Shown here one piece after another: positions 1-6,830 of a stretch of DNA of 12,757 nucleotides. The stretch is taken from contig JAJZKS010000023.1 in the NCBI GenBank assembly GCA_021850835.1, forward strand, positions 1 to 12,757, given 5' to 3'. Below the pieces are notes generated by a model, which saw only the letters and a program-made list of their open reading frames with translations, was not told the origin of the DNA and did not search any database. Position 1 is the stretch's first letter; the number at the start of each line of letters is the position of its first letter. The translations under genes and the position numbers were made by a program. This stretch comes from Thermoplasmata archaeon (GTDB lineage: Archaea; Thermoplasmatota; Thermoplasmata; Thermoplasmatales; Thermoplasmataceae).

Positions 1-1101
1 TTTCCTTGAAATGCTGTTGATGCTGTCAACAACATACATTGCCTCCTCATCCGTGAGGTATGGGTGCATTGGCAGGCTCAGGATCTGCTCCGAGATATTC
101 CTGGTCAGCGGGAAGTCTTCTCCCTTCAGTCCTGACGTTGCGTACGCGCCCTGGTCAAATGGGGGGACCGGATAATGAACTATGGTCTGAATTTCAAGTT
201 TATCTAGCTCCCGGGAGAGCTCATCCCTATGCTTGGACATTACAGGAAATATGTGCCAGTTTGGCTTGTTATGTTCCTTGACCTCAGGCAGGCTCAGAAT
301 TTCTGTGTCCAATTCACTCAGATACAAATCTGCGAGTGACCTTCTTCTGGAATTCCATTCTTCAAGATTCTTCAGCTTGTGCCTAAGGAAAGCAGCCTGC
401 ATCTCATCAAGCCTGGAGTTATACCCCATGGTCTCACTTATGTATTTCTTCCTGGTGCCGTAATTCCTCAGTATTCTTATCTTCTCGGCAAGCTCCCCGT
501 CATTGGTGACCACGGCTCCACCGTCGCCGAAGGCGCCAAGGTTCTTCGTGGGAAAGAAGCTGAAAGCCTCAGTCTCGGCAGTGGAACCGACGACTTTTCC
601 CTTGTAATATGCCCCATGCCCCTGGGCCGCATCTGTGATCACCTTTAAGCCGTGATCTTCGGCGAATTCGTTCAGTTCGTCCATTTCGGGCGTTTGATAA
701 TAGAGATGCACCGGCATGATGGCCTTTGTGCGGTCTGTGATGTGGTTTCGGAGCCTGTTGACATCGATCTGGAAACCTTCTTTTTCAGGCTCTACAGGGA
801 CCGGTTTCAGCCCTGCGCGTGAAACAGCTATCCATGTGGCAATGTAAGTGTTGGCAGGTACCATAACCTCCTCACCGGGTTTAAAATCCAAAGCATTAAG
901 CGAAAGGGTCAAGGCATCCAGGCCAGAGGCCACGCCGACGCAATGCTTTGCATGGCAGTAAGCCGCATATTCCTTTTCAAAAGCCGCCACCTCCTCCCCA
1001 AGCACAAAATTCCCCCTGTTCATTAGGCTGTCAAATATATCCTGGTAAGTCTTTCGGTTCTGCAGGTAAAGGCGATCAAGCCTCTGGAAGGACACTTTCA
1101 T
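1..1101 (-). CDS. dTDP-sugar 3-aminotransferase, DegT/DnrJ/EryC1/StrS family (FdtB/QdtB-like), 3' end cut by window edge
   Basis: This cytosolic PLP enzyme probably aminates C3 of the dTDP-3-keto-6-deoxyhexose made by the neighbouring isomerase. Translated from the ATG at 1101, 367 codons run open to base 1 with no stop. Family members are about 365-375 residues, so only a few residues are missing. Visible motifs are a cofactor-binding stretch near residue 60 (VGVASGLDALTLSLNAL), DAAQGHGAYYKG with the PLP-contacting Asp at about 157, and FSFFPTKNLGAFGDGGAVVT with the Schiff-base Lys at about 186, all diagnostic of sugar aminotransferases. The ATG lies 5 bases after the isomerase stop, so the two genes form one minus-strand operon, the arrangement seen for fdtA/fdtB in bacteria. 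The family assignment is firm. The exact sugar product (3-amino-3,6-dideoxy-galactose or -glucose type) is inferred from the partner gene. Confidence 0.93.
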   Translation of the reverse strand, partial: MKVSFQRLDRLYLQNRKTYQDIFDSLMNRGNFVLGEEVAAFEKEYAAYCHAKHCVGVASGLDALTLSLNALDFKPGEEVMVPANTYIATWIAVSRAGLKPVPVEPEKEGFQIDVNRLRNHITDRTKAIMPVHLYYQTPEMDELNEFAEDHGLKVITDAAQGHGAYYKGKVVGSTAETEAFSFFPTKNLGAFGDGGAVVTNDGELAEKIRILRNYGTRKKYISETMGYNSRLDEMQAAFLRHKLKNLEEWNSRRRSLADLYLSELDTEILSLPEVKEHNKPNWHIFPVMSKHRDELSRELDKLEIQTIVHYPVPPFDQGAYATSGLKGEDFPLTRNISEQILSLPMHPYLTDEEAMYVVDSINSISRK

Positions 1102-1106
1102 GTGAA

Positions 1107-1520
1107 TCACCGCTTCAAAGCCTTAAACTCATCATAATCTGATATATATTCTGATCTGTCGTAGGGTCCATCTGCCATGACAAGGTACAACGAACCTTCC
1201 TCCTCAGCCTCGATTGTGGCCCATATGAGTCTTGGCAACAGTAACCCAGGACCGTGGGCAGCCATTTTAACGCTGAAGGAACTTCTCCCGTCATCCAGTG
1301 TCACCAGAATCTTACCCTTCATGACGAAGAGTGCCTGAGACTGCACGAGGTGTGCGTGAGAACCCCTACTCACCCCGACTTCAAGCCCATCCACATAATA
1401 TATCCTTTCTATCCCAAAACCATGGGGGAGGGAGTTGCTGAGGACGGATAGCCTACCACGTGGGTCCTCATGCTTGTCAACGGCCAGATAAAAACAACCA
1501 GTTGGCAAATGATGTTCCAT
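1107..1520 (-). CDS. dTDP-4-oxo-6-deoxyglucose 3,4-ketoisomerase, WxcM-like cupin (FdtA/QdtA type)
   Basis: This small cupin moves the keto group of dTDP-4-keto-6-deoxyglucose (the RmlB product) from C4 to C3, preparing it for the adjacent aminotransferase. With the ATG at 1520 it is 137 residues, close to the roughly 139 of characterised FdtA. Motifs in order: DPRGRLSVL (19-27), IERIYYVDG (38-45), SRGSHAHLVQSQAL (51-64, the paired catalytic His at 55 and 57), LDDG (75-78), GPGLLLPRLIW (90-100), YDRSEYISDYDEF (120-132). The frame is open further upstream to an ATG at 1652 (181 residues) and includes an ATG at 1544, but the extra residues match nothing in the family. A box A element at 1543-1551 also sits about 27 bases before 1520, as expected for a leaderless message starting there. 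The stop is followed 5 bases later by the aminotransferase. Whether it is galacto- (FdtA) or gluco-specific (QdtA) cannot be settled by reading. Confidence 0.9.
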   Translation of the reverse strand: MEHHLPTGCFYLAVDKHEDPRGRLSVLSNSLPHGFGIERIYYVDGLEVGVSRGSHAHLVQSQALFVMKGKILVTLDDGRSSFSVKMAAHGPGLLLPRLIWATIEAEEEGSLYLVMADGPYDRSEYISDYDEFKALKR

Positions 1521-1542
1521 CCATTGGATTAGTGGTTGAATC

Positions 1543-1551
1543 ATAATATAG
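1543..1551 (-). promoter_or_regulatory. Box A (TATA-like) element of the isomerase/aminotransferase operon
   Basis: The minus strand reads CTATATTAT here, centred about 27 bases before the ATG at 1520. This is the box A to start distance expected of a leaderless archaeal transcript, and it supports the short form of the isomerase. The call rests on pattern only. Confidence 0.5.
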
Positions 1552-1680
1552 TTATGCTGCACCAATGAAACATAAGGAAGGAAGAAGAGGGTTGGCTGCA
1601 AAAAAAGATGTTTACCTACATAAACACGAGCAGTAAGATGTGCAGGATGCACTTAAGAACTGGGATAACACTGATTATTC

Positions 1681-2547
1681 ATGGAAATCCATCCATCAGT
1701 CAAATTCAAATCCCCAAAGAGCAGGATAAGACACATATCTTCAAAAGGGACACAGTCAATGGCCTGGTTCCAAAACTTTGAGAAACTTCACGATCTTTAC
1801 ATGGCTGAATTCAATTCCAAGAAGGAGGAAGGGCGCAGGGTTTCAGAAGGAATCATGGATTACATGGGAGCGAACTCCATCCATGCCAGGAACGTGCTCG
1901 ACATACCCTGCGGCATCGGTAGAATTTCGCATGGCCTGCTGATGGAAGGTATGGATGTGACAGGCGTTGATGTTTCCCCCTCTTTCCTGAACGAATTCAG
2001 GAATTCAACCGACAGAAATGCCTACGGTGGAGAACTCAAACTCATCAAGGCCAGCTTCAACACCTTCAGACCTCATCTCGGCAACAGTAAGTATGACCTC
2101 ATGATCAACTGGTGGACCAGTTTTGGGTATTCCTCTTACGATGACGATGTGAGGTTCTTTTCAAATCTCAGGAGCTTCTCACACAGGGACACAGTTCTCA
2201 TGGTTGAAACCTGGCACAAGGATTACATAATGTCGCACAGGATGCCATTCACATACAAGGATCTGGGGGAAATGGCCGTTATGAACGAGAATTCCTTTCC
2301 GGACAATGGATCCGCTGTCAAGACCATGCACAAGTATTTTGAAAAATCCGGCAGAGATCTCTTATTCCTGAACCAGTTCGAATCTGCGATCAGGCTTTAT
2401 TCAAGGAGCGAACTTCAGGATCTCATGCGTAAGTCCGGATGGAAAGCGGTAGACATCTTCAATGACATTGAGTCCCGCACACCTTTCAGCGATGAAAGGG
2501 ACAGGATTGTCATGGTATTGAAGCCTGAAACCGGAAACATGCAGTGA
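1681..2547 (+). CDS. Class I SAM-dependent methyltransferase, probably sugar-modifying
   Basis: A Rossmann-fold methyltransferase, 288 residues from the ATG at 1681. SAM-binding motif I is NVLDIPCGIGRISHGL (71-86). The acidic end of strand 2 is VTGVDVSPSFLNEFR (93-107, Asp 97). The motif IV region is YDLMINWWTSFGYSSYDDDVRFF, where SFGY followed by acidic residues is typical of a broad small-molecule methyltransferase family. The C-terminus closes with VMVLKP. The start is uncertain. An internal ATG at 1759 gives 262 residues beginning MAWFQNFEKLHDLY, which resembles usual N-termini in this family, but the weak box A before 1681 (ACTTAAGA at 1651-1658) has the better spacing. It is divergent from the isomerase/aminotransferase operon, so it may methylate the amino or a hydroxyl group of the sugar made there, or of the finished glycan. 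The substrate is inference from context; the methyltransferase fold is clear. Confidence 0.85.
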   Translation: MEIHPSVKFKSPKSRIRHISSKGTQSMAWFQNFEKLHDLYMAEFNSKKEEGRRVSEGIMDYMGANSIHARNVLDIPCGIGRISHGLLMEGMDVTGVDVSPSFLNEFRNSTDRNAYGGELKLIKASFNTFRPHLGNSKYDLMINWWTSFGYSSYDDDVRFFSNLRSFSHRDTVLMVETWHKDYIMSHRMPFTYKDLGEMAVMNENSFPDNGSAVKTMHKYFEKSGRDLLFLNQFESAIRLYSRSELQDLMRKSGWKAVDIFNDIESRTPFSDERDRIVMVLKPETGNMQ

Positions 2548-2562
2548 TCAGAGGGAAGCGGC

Positions 2563-3285
2563 CTAGAATTTTCCCCTTTTCCTTTTGTGATCGCTCACCA
2601 TTTTTCCTGCGTGGAACAGACTTGTGACTGTACCTGCATCAATCCAAGGATTCTTAAGGATCTTGTACTCAGCCAGCCCCTTCTCCAAGAAATGCCGATT
2701 CACATCGGTTATCTCAAGCTCTCCCCTGCCGGATGGCGAAATCCTTTCCAGCACGCCGAACACATCCGGTGAGTACTGGTAGAGGCCCGTAACGGCGAGC
2801 GCGCTTCCGGCCTCCGGTGGTTTTTCCTGCAAATCTGTGAGCTTTCCATCGGCATCAAGCGTTGCAACGCCGAACCTCCTTCCGTCAGGTACCTTTTTAA
2901 GAAAAAGGGTAGCTCCCCTAACTGGCCCATTGAGAAGCTTTAGGTTTCCGAGGATTATGTTGTCCCCAAGGATGACTGTTATGTCCTCGCCATTGACGAA
3001 GCTTCGTGCAACAGAGAGGGCATCAGCAATTCCGGCCGCGCTTTCCTGCAGCCCATAGGTGAACTTTGCACCGAAGTCCCTCCCGTCCCCGAGGTATCGC
3101 ATGAAATCTCCGGCCTTCCTCTTGTCCGTCACAATCATGATGTTGTCTATGCCGGCAGATGTGAGTGTCCGTATGGGGAAATTTATCATGGGCTCGTCGT
3201 AGACGGGCAGCAGGTGCTTGTTGGTGACCCTTGTGAGGGAACCGAGCCTGGTGCCGGTGCCGCCGGCAAGAATAACGCCCTTCAT
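2563..3285 (-). CDS. rmlA: Glucose-1-phosphate thymidylyltransferase (RmlA/RfbA, short form)
   Basis: Makes dTDP-glucose from dTTP and glucose-1-phosphate, the entry step to all dTDP-deoxysugars. The 240-residue protein is a short-type nucleotidyltransferase without the C-terminal extension of the roughly 290-residue bacterial enzymes. Motifs: nucleotide loop GVILAGGTGTRLGSLT (3-18), NKHLLPVYDEPMI carrying the conserved Lys, VILGDNIILG (the metal-binding Asp of GDN), LQEKPPEAGSALAVTGLYQY (sugar binding), SPSGRGELEITDVNRHFLEKG and WIDAGT. Where most bacterial enzymes read YDKPM this one reads YDEPM. The gene ends 15 bases from the end of the convergent methyltransferase and its start is divergent from the 3532 glycosyltransferase, so it has its own promoter. 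RmlB at 4616 uses its product. A related nucleotide preference (UTP) cannot be excluded by reading, but the RmlB and isomerase neighbours favour dTTP. Confidence 0.93.
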   Translation of the reverse strand: MKGVILAGGTGTRLGSLTRVTNKHLLPVYDEPMINFPIRTLTSAGIDNIMIVTDKRKAGDFMRYLGDGRDFGAKFTYGLQESAAGIADALSVARSFVNGEDITVILGDNIILGNLKLLNGPVRGATLFLKKVPDGRRFGVATLDADGKLTDLQEKPPEAGSALAVTGLYQYSPDVFGVLERISPSGRGELEITDVNRHFLEKGLAEYKILKNPWIDAGTVTSLFHAGKMVSDHKRKRGKF

Positions 3286-3309
3286 TGCACTGATAAAGCA
3301 TATACACGT

Positions 3310-3318
3310 ATTTTATTG
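3310..3318 (-). promoter_or_regulatory. Box A element of rmlA
   Basis: The minus strand reads CAATAAAAT, centred about 28 bases before the rmlA ATG at 3285, consistent with leaderless transcription. A second AT-rich element (TGTATATGC, 3298-3306) lies closer, at about 17 bases, and is less well placed. Confidence 0.4.
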
Positions 3319-3380
3319 TTTTTTTGGATGGCGTGATGGGGAAAGGAAGCAGAAATGTAAATCGCTGCGGCAGGATGAGT

Positions 3381-3425
3381 TGGCATTCCCGCTGAACAGG
3401 CGGAAAGTTCAGGCGGAATGGGCCA
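3381..3425. repeat. Long imperfect hairpin with a 9-base direct repeat, between divergent promoters
   Basis: The left arm (3384-3397) and right arm (3407-3420) are inverted copies matching at 12 of 14 positions, with only two central positions unpaired. The loop is 9 bases (3398-3406). TGG (3381-3383) and CCA (3423-3425) can extend the stem across a two-base bulge. CAGGCGGAA occurs twice, at 3397-3405 and 3410-3418, with a 13-base period, and either copy can pair with the TTCCCGC segment on the left. The hairpin lies in the 246-base gap between rmlA (leftward) and the 3532 glycosyltransferase (rightward). It could be a regulator site, a small structured RNA or a remnant of a mobile repeat; nothing else in the gap was recognised. 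Confidence 0.55.
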
Positions 3426-3482
3426 TTACCATTGCAATCAAACATCGCCGTCCCTGTCTGCATTTAGGGTCCCCACCGGAAA

Positions 3483-3491
3483 GATATATTT
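3483..3491 (+). promoter_or_regulatory. Box A element before the 3532 glycosyltransferase
   Basis: GATATATTT is the strongest TATA-like sequence in this gap. Its centre is about 45 bases before the ATG at 3532, which would give a leader of roughly 19 bases rather than the leaderless start inferred for other genes here. No clear ribosome binding site is visible in that leader. Confidence 0.4.
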
Positions 3492-3531
3492 CTATCCGTT
3501 TCATGCAACATTGTCCAGGATTAGTGTGTAA

Positions 3532-4545
3532 ATGGAGAATGCTCCCGAGATCTCGGTTATTGTCACCTGCTACGACAGGCACGAATTCCTGCTTTCCGCA
3601 CTCTTGTCGGTTTCCAGGCAGGATTTCCCCAGGGAAAGATATGAGGTCATAGTGGTGAAGAACTATGAGGACCATGAAATTGACAGCTTCTCCGCTTCAC
3701 AGGGTTACATCTCCATAATTACAGAAACGGATTCGCAGGGCGGCTTGGCCTCCGTAGGCGTCAAGGCCTCCCGTGGCCGTGTCCTCACATTCCTCGACGA
3801 TGACGACCAGTTCCAGGAAGCTAAATTATCCACCGTGGCGAGATATTTCTCCGATGACAGCGTGATATTCTACCACAACTCACATTCCCTCATCGATGAG
3901 AGCGGCGAATCCGGGACAGGGTATAAGCTGAAGCCGCCCGCCAAGCCAATCGTTGTCACCATCACCGGCAGCCTTGACTTCCGGCGCGTGCTAAGGGAAA
4001 ACCGCCTGTACCATTTAGGGACGCTGTATTTCAACTTAAGCTCCATTTCTGTCCTGAGGGATGTTGCCGTGGAAAACGCGCTGCTCCTCAGCAAGATGAA
4101 GAGCCGGCCGGATGACTTCATCTTCTTTGCCTCCCTTAGATATCCTGGGAAGACACTGGTTATGGGGCATGAGGAACTCACCCGCTACAGGGAGCACACC
4201 AGCGCCTCCAACCCCCAGCGGACCAGTGATATGCTCATCAACCTCAAGAAGCGCCACATAATGGGCAGCGAAATCATCGCTGAGATGCTGGCCGGCTCGC
4301 CCTTCGAATTCCTTGCACGTTCACAGCTGATCATTGCCAGGACAGACCTTTTCAGGCTGAACCACGACCTTAAGGGATACCTGGGCAGTGCAATTCCCTA
4401 CTTCAGGTCCCAGAGGATGAGCAATTTCCCGGCAATGTATATCGCCACCAGCTACCTGCTCGGGTTTTTTGAGGCCGGGAGGAACCCCATATTCAGGAGG
4501 CTCAGGTCCGTGTTCCTTTCCATGGTTGGGGACATCAGGAGCTGA
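3532..4545 (+). CDS. Family 2 glycosyltransferase (GT-A fold), soluble
   Basis: An inverting-type glycosyltransferase that should transfer a sugar from a nucleotide donor onto the growing lipid-linked glycan at the cytoplasmic face. It is 337 residues long. The N-terminus is canonical, with ISVIVTCYDRHEFLLSALLSVSRQDF at 7-32. The metal/nucleotide-binding acidic cluster is FLDDDDQF, Asp 89-92, preceded by the GGLASVGVKASRGRVL stretch, where family members usually carry an Asn-Gly-type motif. The C-terminal half (about 200-337) contains amphipathic helices and no clear membrane span. The gene sits 70 bases before rmlB on the same strand and could be cotranscribed with it. Donor and acceptor cannot be told from sequence; the dTDP-amino sugar or a GDP-deoxyhexose made by the neighbours are candidates. 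Confidence 0.88.
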   Translation: MENAPEISVIVTCYDRHEFLLSALLSVSRQDFPRERYEVIVVKNYEDHEIDSFSASQGYISIITETDSQGGLASVGVKASRGRVLTFLDDDDQFQEAKLSTVARYFSDDSVIFYHNSHSLIDESGESGTGYKLKPPAKPIVVTITGSLDFRRVLRENRLYHLGTLYFNLSSISVLRDVAVENALLLSKMKSRPDDFIFFASLRYPGKTLVMGHEELTRYREHTSASNPQRTSDMLINLKKRHIMGSEIIAEMLAGSPFEFLARSQLIIARTDLFRLNHDLKGYLGSAIPYFRSQRMSNFPAMYIATSYLLGFFEAGRNPIFRRLRSVFLSMVGDIRS

Positions 4546-4615
4546 TCGCACCGGTTGCAGTCATCCGCAGAAGGGGTGATGGAAAAAGTTTTGATGACCA
4601 CAATTATCTCTCCTT

Positions 4616-5569
4616 GTGAGGATTGCAGTCACCGGCGGTCTTGGATTTATCGGCTCGAATTTTATCAGGCTTGTCCTGCGGGAGCACCCCCAAGACACCA
4701 TCGTGAACATAGACAAGGAGACATATGCCTCAAACAGGGCTTTTCTCAAGGAATACAGCGACGACAGCAGGTACACATTCCACCACGGCGACATCGCCAG
4801 GCTGGAAGAGGTGGAGAAGGCGCTATCGGACGTTGACGCAATAGTCAACTTTGCTGCAGAATCACACGTGGACAATTCCATCCAAAGCGTGGGCCCATTC
4901 CTTTCCAGCAACTACCTCGGCGCAATCAATCTCCTCGACATAGCCAAGGAACGGTGCATACGGTTCAACCAGGTTTCAACAGACGAGGTCTTCGGTTCGC
5001 TCCCCATTGAAGGCAGGGAAAAATTCACGGAGAAAAGCTGCTACAACCCCCGGAATCCATATTCTGCCACCAAGGCTGCGGCAGACCACATGGCCATGGC
5101 ATATCACAACACACATGCTGTGCCCGTGACGATCACGCACTCGAGCAACAACTATGGCCCCCACCAGCACAGGGAGAAGCTCATCCCCAAAACAATACTC
5201 AATTCCCTGGACGGAAGGAAAGTGCCTTTATACGGCAATGGAAAGCAGGTCAGGGACTGGGTGTACGTTGAGGACAACTGCCGTGCCATAGACATGGTCC
5301 TGAGGCGGGGCACCCCCGGGCGCAGGTACATCATCGGTGGCAACAGCGAGATGGCAAACACAGACGTCGTCCGAAGAATACTCGAAATCATGGGAAAGGG
5401 CATTGAGCACATTGAGCACGTGGAGGACAGGCCGGGGCACGACCTTAGATACGCCAGCGATTTCTCCAGCCTCAGGGCGGAACTTGGTTGGGAGCCCAGG
5501 GTGGATTTCAGCGACGGCATCCGCAGAACGGTGGAGCATTATGTCGGTAACAGGGAACTCTATTTTTGA
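4616..5569 (+). CDS. rmlB: dTDP-glucose 4,6-dehydratase (RmlB)
   Basis: Converts dTDP-glucose to dTDP-4-keto-6-deoxyglucose using bound NAD. It is an extended short-chain dehydrogenase of 317 residues. The NAD-binding loop is VTGGLGFIGSNF (5-16) and the next strand ends in NIDKETYAS, the RmlB-type vDkLTYAgn signature. HGDI (57-60) and NFAAESHVDNSI (78-89) follow. The catalytic triad Thr122-Asp123-Glu124 lies in STDEVFG, and Tyr149 and Lys153 in YSATK. The substrate-binding region is SSNNYGPHQHREKLIPKTI, then GNGKQVRDWVYVEDN. The start is GTG: no in-frame ATG fits, and MRIAVTGG aligns with family N-termini. It is slightly shorter than bacterial RmlB (about 350). Its product is the substrate of the FdtA-like isomerase at 1107. 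RmlC and RmlD are absent here, so the isomerase branch is the visible fate of the intermediate. Confidence 0.94.
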   Translation: MRIAVTGGLGFIGSNFIRLVLREHPQDTIVNIDKETYASNRAFLKEYSDDSRYTFHHGDIARLEEVEKALSDVDAIVNFAAESHVDNSIQSVGPFLSSNYLGAINLLDIAKERCIRFNQVSTDEVFGSLPIEGREKFTEKSCYNPRNPYSATKAAADHMAMAYHNTHAVPVTITHSSNNYGPHQHREKLIPKTILNSLDGRKVPLYGNGKQVRDWVYVEDNCRAIDMVLRRGTPGRRYIIGGNSEMANTDVVRRILEIMGKGIEHIEHVEDRPGHDLRYASDFSSLRAELGWEPRVDFSDGIRRTVEHYVGNRELYF

Positions 5570-5778
5570 ACGCCACAATTCCCATATCGATCAAGAACGA
5601 CATTGGAATCCAAACCATCTGTTTTCTGTTTCACATTGGCTTTTTCGTGCACCTTGCATCGTGAATCCACACCAGTTACCGGTAAATCTGATGAGCCACT
5701 AGACAAGCTAAAGGCTCAGCCGCCTTCATGAACAACGGGTAAGCAATAGTTTAAAATGCCCCGTTTGATTTTTGTCTG
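5570..5778. other. Intergenic gap rmlB-gmd with small dyads
   Basis: No gene is supported in this 209-base stretch. It holds a perfect 10-base palindrome (TTACCGGTAA, 5676-5685) and a hairpin TGAGCC / GGCTCA (5692-5697 and 5713-5718, 15-base loop). The hairpin could affect rmlB transcript end stability or bind a regulator. The gmd box A is at its right end. Confidence 0.4.
5750..5757 (+). promoter_or_regulatory. Box A element of gmd
   Basis: TTTAAAAT is centred about 25 bases before the ATG at 5779, with no Shine-Dalgarno sequence between them. This is a textbook leaderless archaeal arrangement and one of the clearest promoters in the window. Confidence 0.6.
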
Positions 5779-6789
5779 ATGAAAGCGTTAATCACGGGTA
5801 TCACTGGGCAGGACGGCTATTTTCTAACCAGACTGCTCTTTTCAAAGGGTTATGAGGTCCACGGCGTCATCCGCAGGAACAGTTCCATGTCTATCGGCAA
5901 TCTCAGTTTCCTGGAAAAGGATCTTCTTTCGCAGGTTCACATACATTATGGCGACCTCACCGATGCAAATTTCTTCACCAAGCTCCTGGCCGAGGAAAAG
6001 CCCGATGAAATGTACCACTTGGCCGCACAGAGCTTTGTGGGCTACAGCTTCCAGAACCCGTCGTCCACGTACGACGTTAACATCGGCGGCACCCTCAACG
6101 TTGCAAATGCCGTGAAGGAATCATCGCCCAACACGCGGCTGTATTTTGCGGCCACATCTGAGCTTTACGGCCAGCCCAAGACCACGCCACAGAACGAGGA
6201 CACCCCATTCCAGCCCCGCAGCCCTTATGCAGTATCCAAGCTGGCAGGCTTCTGGACCATAAAGAACTACAGGGATGCCTATGAGCTTTACATGAGCAGC
6301 GGGATCCTCTTCAACCATGAGTCTGAGGTCCGGGGGCCAGAATTCGTTACGCGCAAGATTTCCCTTGCAGTGGCCAGGATTGCCTCCGGCGACAGGGAAC
6401 CAATCGAGCTGGGCAACCTCAGTGCAAGGAAGGACTGGGGGTATGCAAAGGACTATGTGGAGGGCATGTGGTCCATGCTACAGTACAAGTACGGGGACGA
6501 TTTTGTGCTTGGGACGGGCGAACTCCATACGGTGAGGGAATTTGTGGAAGAGGCGTTCAGGGCCGTTGGGATAAACATCCACTGGAAGGGCTCCGGCATC
6601 AACGAGGTGGGGCTCTCCGACGATGATGAGGTTCTCGTCAGGGTAAACAGGAAGTTCTTCAGGCCTCTCGAGTCGGACAATTACATGGCTGATTATTCCA
6701 GGGCCCGTGAAAAGCTGGATTGGTCCCCTAAGACGGATTTCCGGGAACTTGTAAAAATCATGGTCAATCACGACTTGAAAACCCCCTAA
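5779..6789 (+). CDS. gmd: GDP-mannose 4,6-dehydratase (Gmd)
   Basis: Converts GDP-D-mannose to GDP-4-keto-6-deoxy-D-mannose, precursor of GDP-fucose, GDP-rhamnose, GDP-perosamine and related sugars. It is 336 residues. Diagnostic features: ALITGITGQDGYFLTRLL (3-20, NADP loop), GVIRRNSS (29-36, NADP phosphate contacts), HYGDLTDANFF (56-66), YHLAAQSFVGYSF (79-91), catalytic Thr126 and Glu128 in AATSELYG, and Tyr150/Lys154 in SPYAVSK. GILFNHESEVRGPEFVTRKI and LSARKDWGYAKDYVEGMW match GMD and distinguish it from UDP- or dTDP-sugar enzymes. The C-terminal segment FFRPLESDNYMADYSRAREKLDW is also GMD-like. It has its own promoter and is followed by a T-rich terminator, so it appears to be transcribed alone. 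No epimerase-reductase, reductase (Rmd) or perosamine aminotransferase partner is in the window, so the final GDP-sugar is unknown. Confidence 0.95.
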   Translation: MKALITGITGQDGYFLTRLLFSKGYEVHGVIRRNSSMSIGNLSFLEKDLLSQVHIHYGDLTDANFFTKLLAEEKPDEMYHLAAQSFVGYSFQNPSSTYDVNIGGTLNVANAVKESSPNTRLYFAATSELYGQPKTTPQNEDTPFQPRSPYAVSKLAGFWTIKNYRDAYELYMSSGILFNHESEVRGPEFVTRKISLAVARIASGDREPIELGNLSARKDWGYAKDYVEGMWSMLQYKYGDDFVLGTGELHTVREFVEEAFRAVGINIHWKGSGINEVGLSDDDEVLVRVNRKFFRPLESDNYMADYSRAREKLDWSPKTDFRELVKIMVNHDLKTP

Positions 6790-6809
6790 TGGGACTTCCA
6801 TCAATATGG

Positions 6810-6830
6810 TTGTTTTTCCCTTTTCTTTTT
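6810..6830 (+). terminator. T-rich terminator after gmd
   Basis: Three T-runs (five, four and five T) broken only by short C or CCC interruptions begin about 20 bases after the gmd stop. Pyrimidine tracts of this kind act as intrinsic terminators in archaea. Confidence 0.45.

Noticed and set aside
1521..1652. N-terminal extension of the isomerase to an upstream ATG at 1652 (181 residues)
   Set aside because: The added residues match nothing in the WxcM/FdtA family. The 137-residue form fits the family length and has a well-spaced box A in front of it.
3023..3463. Long minus-strand frame (146 codons) overlapping rmlA and its upstream gap
   Set aside because: It is an alternative frame of rmlA, with Arg/His-rich shadow composition and no family motifs.
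4555..4836. Open frame of 93 codons across the start of rmlB on the plus strand
   Set aside because: It overlaps the strongly supported rmlB frame and its predicted protein has a composition typical of out-of-frame translation, with no recognisable motif.
5570..5702. Possible small protein after rmlB (continuation of a frame from 5337)
   Set aside because: The frame is a +1 shadow of rmlB that runs into the gap by chance; it has no start signal of its own and no homology I recognise.
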